Positions 32,559 through 44,218 of a DNA stretch of 64,000 nucleotides are shown here, piece by piece; position 1 is the stretch's first letter; every line of letters begins with the position of its first letter. Under the pieces are notes generated by a model. It had not been told where the DNA came from, made no database searches, and saw nothing but the letters and a program-made list of their open reading frames with translations. The DNA lies in assembly GCA_903813345.2 (NCBI GenBank), contig CAIIXF020000001.1, forward strand, positions 19,423,915-19,487,914, given 5' to 3'. This DNA comes from Owenia fusiformis (lineage: Eukaryota > Annelida > Polychaeta > Sabellida > Oweniidae). A program made the translations under genes and the position numbers.

Positions 32559-35500
32559 ATGAAGTCTCTCCTTCTTGCTATCTGTCTCATTGTTGCTGTA
32601 AATGGCAGGTGTAGCCCCAACATTTGTTCAAGGGTCCGATGCCGTGGCGTGACACCAGCCGAGTGCCAAGATGGCATCATTGATCCCAATGGAGGTTACT
32701 GCGGTTGCTGCCCCAAATGTGTTAAGACAGCTCTTTGTAAGTATTTTGTAAAATCATGACTCAAGATGATAAGTTCATTTTTTTTAGTTGAATCAGATGT
32801 CTAACATGATGGAAATATGCATGCCTCTAACTCAAATATACTCTCAAATATACTACTCAAATAAACTCTAAAGCACGTATATGTCAATAATACGCATAGT
32901 AGTAAGCCAGCATGGAAAAAGGTCTCAGCGGAACATATAGAAACTGCATATACGAACGTTTTAGCCGAATATCTGAATACTTTGTCGAATGAACTTAAGG
33001 ATGCAACCCATATCAGTAATGCTTCTATTGACTCCCTTTTGCAAATATTTACACAATTAATGAATGATGTATGCGACAAAGCAATTCCAAAGAGAAAATT
33101 TTCTAAGCATTTAAAGCCGTTCTGGAATAGTGACCTTACGGCCCTTGTTAAAGAGAGGAATACTACTTGGCGTGATTGGGTCACAGCAGGGCGACCTCGA
33201 GCGGAAACCGATAGAACCAGAATAAAGTACAAACATGCAAAGAAGGCGTTTATTAAAGCATACAATAGTGCAAGATATATTTTTGAACATTCTGAACTAA
33301 ATAAATTGTATGAATCGGAGGAACTAGATCAAAACATGTTTTGGTATTTACTGAACAAGAGCCGTAAGCGTGGTGGTCCTAAATCTAGTCTAGTGAAAAA
33401 TGACGATGGTGTTGTTATATCAGATCCTCAGGAAGTGTGCATGGAATGGAAGAATTACTTTGAAAAATTAGCCACCCCATCTAATCATGGCATTTACGAC
33501 GACGATTTTTATCATCTAATTAACAATGAAATTTTGGAAATGAAAGCTGCCTCAACTTCGCAAGAAAATGTGTTTTTAAATAACCCTATTAAAAGGAGCG
33601 AGATCGAAACCGCTATAAACCAATTAAATCTAAATAAAGCAGCTGGTGACGACGGTATATCTACGGAACATCTCAGATACGGTGGTTCAGCCGTAATTGA
33701 CTTTATTTACTTAATTTTCAAGCATATCGTCAGTAATGAATACACGCCATCTTTATTTAGAACTGGTATACTAATTCCCCTTCTGAAAGGTGGGAAACGT
33801 GATCCCTTGGAAAAAGACGATCACCGTGGAATTACACTAATGACGTCACTACGGAAAACGTTTGATATTTTCTTGTTAAACAGGAGCAAGCCACATATCC
33901 TTAAGCACATTCCCCAATTACAAGGAGCATCTTTGAAATCGTGTTCATCTGTACATTCCTACATGTTAGCACAAGAGGCAATATCGCATAACGTAGACTT
34001 AGGACGTAACGTTTACGTCACAACGCTTGACATTCGTAAGGCATTCGATAGTGTATGGATTAACGGACTTTTTCATAAGCTGTATAACAACATTGGTGTC
34101 CGTGGCAAATTATGGCGCATCCTTTTTGACTCTTATAACACATATAAGTGCAAAGTGCGTGTAGTGGAACATTTTTCGGACACTTTCGACGTTCGACGGG
34201 GAGTCCATCAGGGGGGCGTATATAGTATGCTCCTGTACCAGCTGTACAACGCTGACCTCATAGAAGAATTAATAGACCTACGTATTGGTGCTAAGATTAA
34301 CGACATTGATGTAACTTGTCCGGTGTACGCTGATGATATGACAATTATGACCACCGACAAAATCAGCATGAATATTTTATTAAATGCAGTGTTCAATCAT
34401 AGTCTCAAGTGGAGATATGAAATTCACCCAGGTAAATGCAAAACGTTAACTTTTGGGAAGAAAAGAGGCGATCAATTTACGAATGTCGTGATTAATGGGA
34501 TTCCTGTGCAGACGACAAATAGCACTGTACATCTTGGATTACCGTTATCAAACAACTCAATTTCCCAGTACGTTGATGAGAGTATTAACAAGGGTCTCCG
34601 TAAATACAATGCTCTCCAAGGATTGGGAGCTGACGTCGGTGGAATGCGCCCTTTGACATCTGCAAAATTATATGAAACATTTGCAATTCCTTCCATGACA
34701 TACGGCTCTAATGTAATTCCGTATTCGTCAAATAACATATCACAGATAGAAACTGCACAGCGTAAGGTAGGCAGGAGGATTCAATCACTCCCTGCTTTTG
34801 CAGAGTGCCCCGTGGCTTACGAACCCCTTGGTTGGTGGGGAATGGAATACAGAGTTGACATCTCAAAATTAATGTTTATATGGATGCTCTTAAACCTGCC
34901 AATGGCTAATATATACAAACGGGTGATGATTTTTAGAATGACAGTTATGGAATTTAAAATTGCCCGTATACGAATGACCTCTCCAATTGCACAGATGTGG
35001 TGTACAGCTTTAAAATACGACCTAATTGAAAAGTAAAACTTATGCTTAACGGTCAACATATCCCAAAGGCTGCTTGGAAACGTTTGATCTGTAGTCGTGT
35101 GAAAGACCTTCAGGAGACAATTTTCAGGATTAGGTGCATGTTACATCCAGGCCTTTCTCATTTTCTAACTGTCCATAAATGTAAAACACCAAACATATGG
35201 TGGATCTTAGCTCAAGAGTTTCCAAATAGGTTAAACAGTTTTAAAGCCGTCGTCAAATTATTGACGGGTCAATTCAATTTGAACTCCTGTAAGAAATGGA
35301 ATAGATCAAATTATAATCTACAGTGTACTCTATGTGGTAAAAAGGAACCTGAAACAATGGAACATTTCCTGTTTCAATGTGATGCATTCAGCTTCGAGCG
35401 TTTGCAAATGAATAATTTATATCATGGAACATTTGACAACGATTATAATATGAGCAATGAGTTACGTGTAAAACAAATATTTGGTGAAAGTACAACCGAA

Positions 35501-37128
35501 ATTCAGTTAAAAACAGCAGACATAATTCTGGCTATGCAAATCAAAAGAAATTCGTTGTTGGTATGACAACTCTATTTTGGTCCTGAGCTATCGACCTTGG
35601 GGAAGATGGCATCGGTATCTATAGAGGTTTCATCTTAACTTGGGATATACATTTCTTCACTATTTTAAATATGTGTGTTTTTATTCATTATTTCAATTTG
35701 TAACTTTATAATTGTAACTCTCTAGTTATTAGAGGTAAATAAATATACAATACAATTAGGGAGTTTAAGCTTTCGAAACGCCAACCTATACGTATGACCA
35801 ATCGCCCATAGATTGCTTAAATATTTTCAGTCCACGTTTAGGTTGTGAAAAACATTGCAAGCTTAAACTCGCTATTATTTTGTTGTAAGTCAATCTTTGA
35901 TATGTTGGAGCTGTGGCGTCAATAAATACACCATAGCCAGTAAAACCTTTTTCTATTCTGTTCATACTTCCATCTTAAACATGGTGGAGCTGCCGAGTGG
36001 ACTGCTGCAGCGTAATGTCATTCCATGCGCTTGTTCATTCTTTAACATGGTGAAGCTCCCACGGTTTATTTTGTAGACGAGGCCAAAGAAACATGCAAGG
36101 ATAAAAGAACTAGACTACAAGAAACTGTCAACAAAGCAGGCCGTCCAATTCTAGGACTTAGTCTCCCTACGTGCAATGAGGATGGTTCATTTGCTCCTAA
36201 GCAATGCAAAGGTTCTGTGTAAGTGTTATTTTGTATTTCAATCTTTTAATTCAAAATACAATTCGGTTTCCGAAACTTCGAGAATGAGATTCAATACCTG
36301 TCTGGTGATTTATCCAGCCCCTTTATGTCGGTTTGATTTTTTTTGTTTTAGGTGTGTTTGTGTTGATAGATCAGGGAAACAAATTGATGGCTTCATGTCT
36401 AAGATATGGCTCTCTAAAGATATGAATTGTAGTACGTAACGTCCATTTTTTCATAACGTATACTAGCATCGTCATCTATTTATTCTGCTCGGAGTCTTTT
36501 ACACACAGCCACGTAGGATGCAAGACATGCATCGCGACATTTGATCAATCAAATCGCAGTATTATGGTTCGTCTTAGCTTGTATTTGCGAATGCAACTAA
36601 CGGCTTCCGGCTACCGGATTAACCTACTGTTTTATGGGCAACTTATTTATATGTGATTATGTAACTTGTAGAACATGGTGTCACAAATAAATCAGTTGGC
36701 GTTCATGGTTAAATGACTTAAATCATAAAATTCATGAAAATTCTTTCACATTGCCTGATATTCATATTTTTGTAGCCTTGCCCAAGTCGGTTTTTTTTTT
36801 ACTTAGGCCTATCCTGATCTTGAATTATAATAGAAACCAAGATAAGTAAGAAACCGACTTTGGCAATGCTAATATTTTTGTGTATTATGCGAGGACTGAA
36901 ACATGCTATACTTTTTTGTCTTTCTTCATATCTTAAGAATGTGCAGTGGACCGTGACGCATACCAACAGAAGGGCATTAGAGGAAAGACATTCAGATGTA
37001 AGGATAACGGAAACTATGACAACATACAATGCTTGGGTTCTGTCTGTTTTTGTTCTGATGATAACGGAGAGCGTCTTCGTTCCGTGAAACCTGTCGGGAT
37101 TTGGGAGATGAAGAAACTGAAATGCTAA
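32559..37128 (+). CDS. secreted cysteine-rich protein: protease-inhibitor-like module plus two thyroglobulin type-1 domains
   Basis: Four coding exons: 32559-32736, 36077-36218, 36352-36431 and 36938-37128, phases 1, 2, 1, all GT-AG; 196 residues. A signal peptide (MKSLLLAICLIVAVNG) is followed by a short cysteine-rich module (CSPNICSRVRC ... GGYCGCCPKC, residues 18-54) like insect fungal-protease-inhibitor/ixodidin-type domains. Domain TY-1 no. 1 (66-133) has CNEDGSFAPKQC, CVCVD and a final Cys; TY no. 2 (135-196) has CKDNGNYDNIQC, CFCSD and a final Cys. The usual CWCV is CVCV and CFCS. TY-1 domains often inhibit cysteine cathepsins or bind partners extracellularly, so an extracellular inhibitor is plausible but unproven. 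A LINE copy occupies most of the 3.3-kb first intron. Exon boundaries coincide with domain edges. Confidence 0.82.
32866..35757 (+). mobile_element. 5'-truncated non-LTR retrotransposon (LINE) in intron 1
   Basis: A frame open from about 32866 to 35036 encodes linker sequence and a full reverse transcriptase domain: LNLNKAAGDDGISTEHLRYG, then LDIRKAFDSVW, RRGVHQGGVYSMLLYQLYNA and the catalytic VYADDM (about 34322-34339). After a TAA at 35036 the protein continues in another frame (35042-35566) with a C-terminal CTLCGKK...HFLFQC zinc-knuckle typical of LINEs, so a single frameshift separates the parts. The N-terminal endonuclease is missing, the usual sign of 5' truncation. The 3' end is AATAAATATACAATACAATTA. 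The subfamily is not determined. Same strand as the host gene. Confidence 0.85.
35757..35874. mobile_element. small MITE (AGGGAGTTTAAGCTT), copy 1
   Basis: About 118 bp with ends TAGGGAGTTTAAGCTT and AAGCTTAAACTCGCTA. It starts at the very last bases of the LINE tail, so it inserted into, or beside, the retrotransposon end. It shares the inner GTATGACCAATCGCCCATA with the copy at 46218-46352. Confidence 0.7.
36572..36625 (+). repeat. single end of the CTTAGCTTGTATT MITE
   Basis: CTTAGCTTGTATTTGCGAAT followed by GCAACTAACGG matches one end of the complete element at 54059-54267. The other end is not present. It lies in intron 3 of the secreted inhibitor gene. Confidence 0.5.
36773..36870. mobile_element. 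98-bp foldback element in intron 3
   Basis: CCTTGCCCAAGTCGGTTT at the left and AAACCGACTTTGGCAATG at the right are inverted copies, extending outward into ATATTTTTGTAG / CTAATATTTTTG. A tiny palindromic MITE, ending about 70 bp before exon 4. Confidence 0.6.
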
Positions 37129-37165
37129 TGCTTTGATATTGTATTTTTATTTTGTCGCATGAAAA

Positions 37166-37171
37166 AATAAA
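37166..37171 (+). terminator. polyadenylation signal of the secreted inhibitor gene
   Basis: AATAAA 38 bases after the stop codon at 37128, followed at once by a second, overlapping near-copy (AAATAAG). Confidence 0.6.
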
Positions 37172-37176
37172 ATAAG

Positions 37177-39731
37177 CAAAGTATACATTTTATATTTAAA
37201 TGGTTTCTTATAGCCTAGTGAACACAGTACATTATACACGTCACATTCACAGGATTGAACTCCCGAAAGAGAATCGATCCTTTGACATCTAAAAAACTCT
37301 ATATGGTGCTGTATTGTGGCTGCTTCATTCCACTCAGGTGTTGTTTCCTAGTGTTCAATAGAATAATTCAGCACACAATCCACGGATTATATAATCAGAT
37401 CAGCCCAGTCTTTGAAAAGGGTAAATTTCTACATGGTCTGATACATCCTATGTCCTCAAATAGTCTAAGTAGAATGAAAACGAAAGTGAAAGCGAAAGAT
37501 GATAAGTCCACCAGATTACGCTGGAAGCGCCATCTTTAGAAAAGCTCAAGAGTAAACAAAAGTACAACTTTTCAAATGCTAAAGTAATTCGTGTTTACAG
37601 GTGTTTTAGTAGATAAACAGGTAAGTTCTATATGCAGTAGTGTTCATAAGATGTCGAGCCATATGTATGCAACGTCGTTTGAGAAATCCATCTGGTCAAT
37701 TGGCGAATTTAGTAGAATCAAAATGTAGGTCATTTCTTTCAATTTTGTTCCCCAAATTTTGGGTGTGGTATATGGTTCTATGTGAATCATCAACTGTTGT
37801 CACATGTACATTGACTATGTGAGGGGGGCATATATATTTCCTTACTGATTGAGATATTCTTATCAGGGATAAATACTGTTTCAACTGGTCTGTCACATTT
37901 AAAAACATCTAGAAATGTATTTTGATACCCCTGCTCGCCCTCGGGGGGTTCACTGTATATAAAACTCGACGGGGGTCCTAGGCTGAAGCCTCAAATATCA
38001 ATATGTTCCCATACCAATCTGTCAAATTTCAATATGTTCCCATACCAACCAAAATAACGCCCAAAGGCCATACCAAATGTCCAAATATAGGACCAATGCC
38101 ATACCAAATGTCCAAATATAGGACCAATGCCATACCAAATGCCGAATTATGGGACCAATGCCATACCAAATGTCAAAATGTAGGACCAATGCCATACCAA
38201 ATGTCCAAATATGGGACCAATGCCATACCTTAATTCAAAGTAAATGAAATATAGGATCAATGTCATACAAATTTGCAACTACTGGACCAATGCCATACCA
38301 CGAATGTTAGGTAACGTATCCACAACGACCATTCTCATACCAGAAGAGCAAAAGTCCGACCATTGCCATACCTCAGAAGTCAGAAATTTCCGGTCATTCC
38401 CATACCAAATCCTAAAATATGGGTCCATTGCCATACCAAACGTTGAAAAAGGTACCCCACATGCGCCGAGGATCCCCGTCAAGGTTTATATATAGTGAAC
38501 CCCCCGGGTGCTCGCCATACCAAGGCGTTAGCATTTGTCTACTTCATTGTTTCCAATTTGGCAGCCCCGCTTTATGACAGGTGGAGTAACAGCCCAGGTA
38601 AATAAAACATCTAAACCTACCGCACGCGCTGACCTTTTCATAACCAATCACAGAGAGCTGGGATGAGCACATGCGAAATGTGTGCTCATCAACTATGAGA
38701 TGACATCAGAGGATATTACCATATATAGAAAGTCAGCCATATTTCGACTTCAAGCTCTGATTGGCTTGGTGCGTTCAGAGATTTATTGTTAACTCAAAGA
38801 ATGCAGACGAAGTTCTCTTTTAAGAAGCAAAGGTGAATGATTGCAAAGGAATACACTAGTATTGTCAGTGCAGAGTGGATTTCTTTTTTTTGAAGGTTGT
38901 GAAGCTATGAACTTACATCATAGAAAGAGATACGCAAATGTATGATTTATATAATAATCCCAGATAATTCTGTTCATAAGGAGCAAGCAATCAAAAGCAC
39001 AAGTGAGAACTAATGAATACATTACTAGTGTGCGCCTATATTTTTTACACAAGGCCAGAAGCGACTCATTTTAACCCTCCATGGATGGTACTGTGGTACA
39101 CCCCCGGGGGTACACCTTCACCTTTGTCCTAACTCAGGAATTACAACCAGTCTCTAGGTTAAGGGTAAAGAATAACCCCAGATATCCACAATTAAATTAC
39201 ATCGATCTACATGTATAGGTTTTGATGGATTATTATGTTTTCACAACCAGCATCAATATTATTGTTATTATCCACATTAAATGAAACCCTCTGTTTGGAC
39301 CTAGTCATACACTTGCTGTAACACCATAATATACATCCATAGACCATTGTATACATATTTTTTACAGATGAAAGAACTCGCGATTTTTACAATTTGATTT
39401 CAATTTGAATTCACAATTGTTTTCATTGTATTGTATTGAGAATGAACAATAGAAATATTGTTTTTTATTGTTAGAAATATGAAATCAAGCATCTGGTAGA
39501 TCATTCATTAACCTTTATCATGTTTATGGTTGAGATGGTCCTAAAAGATTCATCATTGGTGTAATATTAATCTAAAAGGAATAGAACATTTGAATTTGTG
39601 ATACTGTACATATTATGTACTTCAATCCTACCCTTTTTCTGTCACCAATTTCATTAATTGTGTGAGTTAAAAAGGATGGGCCAATATATGGTATATGATA
39701 TTATGTTACAGGGTGGGAGTAGAGCAGCAAT
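37177..39731. other. intergenic region between the secreted inhibitor and the two-TM gene
   Basis: Apart from the MITE at 37931-38515 no gene or element is recognised. A motif AGAATGCAGACGAAGTTC-TCTTTT (38798-38822) recurs in altered form near 61930 and 62795, suggesting another dispersed repeat. A 5' untranslated exon of the two-TM gene should lie here, as an acceptor (TTACAG) precedes its start codon by 21 bases. Confidence 0.4.
37931..38515. mobile_element. MITE with internal CCATACCAAATG minisatellite, copy 2
   Basis: This is an inverted relative of the element at 7600-8170. The ends are GGGGGGTTCACTGTATATAA and TATATAGTGAACCCCCC, with GGGTCCTAGG/GAGGATCCCCG just inside. The interior holds about ten copies of a 30-bp unit containing GGACCAATGCCATACCAAATG. 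Confidence 0.8.
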
Positions 39732-41238
39732 ATGGGAGATGACAAACATATCAAGAATCCCATAGAGGTTATAAAGAAAAAACTATTGAGACTTTGTAAA
39801 TGTGGCTCAGGTAAGTTCAATAAGAATATGATATCTGTCAATGTTAACATATCTGTCACCATATTGGTATTATAGACATTGTTGCCATACAAACCCACCC
39901 ACCAATATATTCAGGCCCATAGCCAGGGTGTTCGAGGGTTCAAGCAGAAAATCTTTCAAAATCATGCAGTTTTTCAGCATTCTTAGCACTTTTCAAGTGA
40001 TTTTGGGCATTCTTGAGCCAAAGTGAACCCCCTGGAATTTTTTTTAGAAAGTTAATCCCCCTTGGGAAATCCTGGCTATCGGCCTGACATTTATACACAT
40101 GTCCAAGTTTTCAAAATATTCAGCAAGGTTACTTTAGATCTGACAAAATGACAGATCTAAAAATGTAAAAGAAACAACCATGTCTATAATGGTCAAAACG
40201 ATTAATTGATTCATTATCCTTTTGTTTTAGGCTGGTTCATAATTGGATTAATACTATTCATAGTAGGAATTATCTTATTGGTTTACTACACTAAATATTG
40301 GAACACTGAAAGATGGGAAAGGTGAGATAATAATTAATGAGAAACAAACCCCTAATAATCATATATATAATGAACGTACAACTTTTAAAAGGTGAGAAAG
40401 CACCATGGGCAACATTGAAAAACAAAACCCAAACTACTATAAATCATGAACCATATTCAACCAAAATGAAATCCTGTAAGGCCAATAAGTGTGTTTCATA
40501 TAATAAAAAGTAGATATACCTTGTATGTGTGGAGAAAGCCCACAATAGTATTACAATATCGTAACGAGAAAATGATTCGACTTTCAGGGGTTTAGCCTAT
40601 GCTGGTGTAGGTCTACTGATTATTGGTCTTATAATCACTACAGTAGGAATAGTATTTTGTGTTGCACTTGGTGTCGTGTACAGGAAAAGAGAAGCCAGTT
40701 CTGTTAAAATGGTAATTATTATCTTTTATTGCTTTTTATATATCAGTATAGTATATGAGGTCAACAGAAAATTGACATCCATATTGTATTGTACTAGTAT
40801 ACTACCTTGTCACCTGATTGGTACATAACAGATGAAAACAACAACCAGATTGCAGATGTCTAAAGATGTCTATCTCAACAAATGATAAAGCGAATCCCTT
40901 GAATTGACTGTCCATTCATCCATCTTGGGAGTAACTAAAATACTAATCTAGTGGATCAATTTTCTTTATAGTATTTGGTTCAATAATAAAATGTACCGGT
41001 ATATATAAATTAATATAATGATGATATGCAAAGATGTAACGAATTATTATTTCAGTTTGTACCACCAAAATATTCATATGGCGAGGCACCCTATCCCCAA
41101 CAGAACTGGGGTGATGCTAAAAATCCACATGGCCCTCCCACAGATGGAGGAGCTCATCCTGCTGCGTCGCCTACTGCACCCCCTGCGGGAATGGTCGCAC
41201 CAGAACAAATACAGATTGACGATAGTAAAGGAGTCTAG
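39732..41238 (+). CDS. small two-TM membrane protein with PPxY and PTAP motifs
   Basis: Four coding exons: 39732-39810, 40231-40321, 40588-40711 and 41056-41238, phases 1, 2, 0, all GT-AG; 158 residues. An N-terminal basic stretch with KKLLRLCKCGS (possible palmitoylated Cys) precedes TM1 (WFIIGLILFIVGIILLVYY, about 28-46). A short loop (TKYWNTERWER) follows, then TM2 (VGLLIIGLIITTVGIVFCVA, about 64-85) and a basic stop (YRKR). Both termini are therefore probably cytosolic. The last exon is Pro-rich and contains PPKY, a WW-domain ligand of the NEDD4 type, and PTAP, a TSG101/ESCRT-I ligand. I do not recognise an orthologue; a role in membrane sorting or ubiquitin-ligase recruitment, as for LITAF- or NDFIP-like adaptors, is inferred from the motifs only. 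Confidence 0.75.
39912..40088 (+). mobile_element. short palindromic MITE (GGCCCATAGCCAGG), copy 2
   Basis: Ends CAGGCCCATAGCCAGG and CCTGGCTATCGGCCTG; internal 'AAAATCATGCAGTTTTTCAG' and 'GAACCCCCTGGAATTTT' match the copies at 18487 and 62256. It lies in intron 1 of the two-TM gene, with its inner sequence inverted relative to the other two. Confidence 0.75.
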
Positions 41239-42135
41239 ATTTTAAAAGTGGAATGATATGGGAAGTGGCACACTGGCAGCTTTGACTTTCAGTAAACAGG
41301 TGTAAATATGGCGAGACAGATATTACATTGTGGATAATTATTGTTTCAAGACCAGGCACTATATTGTATCATTCATACCTGCCAATTCCTGTTTTAAATC
41401 AAGAGATCTCTTTGCAACATCTTGGTTGCTTGATTTCATGATGAAACTCTGCCTTTTTTCTAGACAAAAATCTTTGGATTTCCTTGATTTTCTCCTGACC
41501 TTTTTCTAACCATCTTATATTTCAAATCATTTCATCTGATATTCTTATCAGCGATTTGCTGTTGGCAGGTGTTTAGTCAAGAGATAGGAATTGTTATTTC
41601 TTTCCACAACATAATATATAGTACAGTAAATTCAGATAAATGCCAAATACAATTCCCTTTACATTATTTCTCCTTTGTCTACATGTCACAAGTGCCCTAC
41701 TTTAAAAGTAAGTGCACTGTGAAGTGTACAGGGTGATCACCTTGTAAAGGGGCATGGTCTTCTGGGTCACCCTGTAAGATGTTAAATTGATTATTTTACT
41801 GGATTAGTGTAAATTACAAGTATGTAAACTGTATATACATTAGGGGTACCATGATAAAAGAGATCAAAAAATTAATATGTCTTTATGATTTTGAACTCAT
41901 GATATGATAGCAACAATATTTTACAGCATGAGATGAACTCTTTCAGATACACATGTAGATTGCTTGTGTGTTTGTGGTATCTATAATACACATATACATG
42001 CACAGTACTTTGCATGGAGTGCAATTATGTTTTAACACCCATACTTGCAGTGAAAGCTCTCAGGATTACACTCCAACCCACAGCTTCAAGAAACTTCCCA
42101 AATATATAAAAAGCTTCATTAATTTATATGTTCTA

Positions 42136-42639
42136 TACAGTAGAACCTGTATATCTGAACACCTGGCTAATCCGAACACCTCCCAATTTGAACACTTTTT
42201 TGGTCCCATTTTTTCCTCCCATTGACTCCCATGTTTAAAAAACCTTGAAATGTGAACACCTCCCAATTTGAACAGGGAACAGTCATATTTGAAAAATTCA
42301 CCTGTCTAATCTGAACACTTTTCATAAAATTTCTGATGTTTCATACAAAATTGCTCAAATTTTGTCATGATATCAAAACTTTGGGAAATAATCTTGAATG
42401 GTCTCATTCATAATGGGGCTTTCCAGCATGACTAGATTCATTTGAATCAAATTTTCAAATTTCTGGAATGCCATAAAGCTATGTGGTCAAAAGAACTATA
42501 AATATTTACCGAGAATGTGTTCACATTTCTTCAGAATCCGAAATATTGCGAATGCAAAAACCTTGAAATGTGAACACCTCCTAGTCTGAACGCTTTTATC
42601 CAGTCCCAATGGCGTTCGGATTAGACAGGTTTTACTGTA
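42136..42639. mobile_element. pogo/Tigger-type MITE, 504 bp
   Basis: Ends TACAGTAGAACCTGTATATC and TTAGACAGGTTTTACTGTA; 'CTGGCTAATCCGAACACC' on the left mirrors 'GGCGTTCGGATTAGACAGG' on the right. Its first 170 bp are very close to the longer element at 11972-13216, suggesting internal deletion of a common parent. Confidence 0.8.
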
Positions 42640-43014
42640 TATATAATTGGGCTGTTTCCTCAAGTTGTGTGCTGGACTGATATGGTGTGACTTTGATATT
42701 TTAGCATTTAGTATATATTTATATGCTTCAATGCCAGTAACAGTTCACTTTGTTTATGCTTCCATCTTTTGTAAAGTAGCCAACTGATTTTCTGGTCGGT
42801 TCCTTTGTAGGAATTTTATAGATTTTATAATGTACTTTGCTCTGGAGTGCAATTTGTATTTCCTTTGTTTTCTTCAGAAAGATTCTTACATTCTGGCAAT
42901 ATTTTATTCAGTCTTTTTAGTATAATATGGAACATCGCATAATATTTCACTTGTGGGATATTAGTTGTATTAAGTATTAGCGTATGGTTAACTTGCATAA
43001 TTCTTTCGTTATTA

Positions 43015-44218
43015 TCCCACCGAACGAAGTTCGAGGGGGATATAGAAAAGCCGTTCGTCCGTCCGTTCGTCCGTCCGTCCGTTCTTCCGTCCGTCCGTTC
43101 GTCCGTCCGTTCGTGTGTCCAGGCAATAACTCAAATACCGGTTGACGGATTTCACTCAAATTTTATAGGCTTATGCCTTATGGGTGTAGGACCTCTGCTC
43201 GAGAAGGAATTTTCAATATGGCTGCCAAATTCAAAATGGCGGCCATTTTTCCCAAAAAATATAATCTTTGATAACTCAAATACTAGTGGATGGATTTGGT
43301 TCAAATTTTATATGCTGTTGCCTGAGTACAAAGGAGCCTTGCTCAAGAAGACATTTTCAAGATGGCCGCCATATTTAAAAATGGCGGCCATTTTTCAGAA
43401 AAAACGTTATGTTTGATAACTCAAATACCATAGAATGGATTTGGTTCAAATTTTACATGCTGATGCCTAGGGACATAGGAGCTCTGCTCGAGAAGGAATT
43501 TTCAAGATGGCAGCTAAATTTCAAAATGGCCGCCATTTTTCATAAAAGAACGTAACCTTTGATAACTCAAATACCAGTTGATGGGTTTAGTTCAAATTTT
43601 ATATTAGAGACAAAGAAGTTCTACTCAAGAAAATATTTTCAAGATGGCCACTGAATTTCAAAATGGCCACCATTTTTCGTAAAAAAAACGTAATCATTAA
43701 TAACTCAAATACCAGTGGATGGATTTGGTTCCAATTTTATATGCTGATATTTAGGGAAAAAGGAGATCTGCTTCAGAAGAAATTTCAAAGGCATCAGCTG
43801 AATTTCAAAATGGCTGGCTTTTTTCATAGAAAAAGTTCATCTTTGATAACTCAAATACCATTGGACGGATTTACTTCAAATTTTATATCCTGATGCCTAG
43901 AGATAAAGGAGTTCTGCTTGAGAAGAAAATTTCAAAGTGGCTGCTATTTATCGAAATCTCCGCCATTTTTCATTAAACATGTAATCATTATCCTTGATAA
44001 CCCAAGTACCAGTTGACGGATTTGGATAAAATTGAATATGCTGATGCCTTGGGACATAGGAGCTCTGCTAAGGAAGAAATTTAAAGATGTCAGCTGAATT
44101 TCAAAATGGCAACCATGATTCATAAAAACATAATTTTGATAATTCAAATACCAGTATTTATCAAAACATGTTTTGTTCGGTGGGATTTGCTACTCCGTGG
44201 AGTTGCTGTTTTTCTAGT
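43015..44218 (+). repeat. CCCACCGAAC element with about eight tandem 140-bp units, copy 1
   Basis: It begins TCCCACCGAACGAAGTTCG, passes through a (CCGTTCGTCCGT)n microsatellite at 43050-43115, then holds about eight imperfect units of 130-150 bp, each with 'GATAACTCAAATACCAGTGG', 'TTCAAATTTTATATGCTGAT', 'GGAGCTCTGCT' and 'TTTCAAAATGGCCGCCATTTT'. It ends GTTCGGTGGGATTTGCTACT followed by 'CCGTGGAGTTGC', so GTTCGGTGGGA mirrors the start. No transposase is encoded. An opposite-facing copy lies at 57383-58632. Confidence 0.8.

Noticed and set aside
38070-38240. Regular 30-bp repeats resembling a CRISPR array
   Set aside because: The units are continuous degenerate tandem copies with no distinct spacers, lie inside a MITE with inverted ends, and the genome is animal.
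38003-38495. Frames with repeated PMPYQMSKY peptides
   Set aside because: Translation of the MITE minisatellite; not expected to be expressed.
43180-43893. Frames of 76-78 codons in the CCCACCGAAC element
   Set aside because: They repeat the same peptide in each tandem unit (YMLL, KMAAIF) and are broken by frameshifts; a by-product of the repeat.
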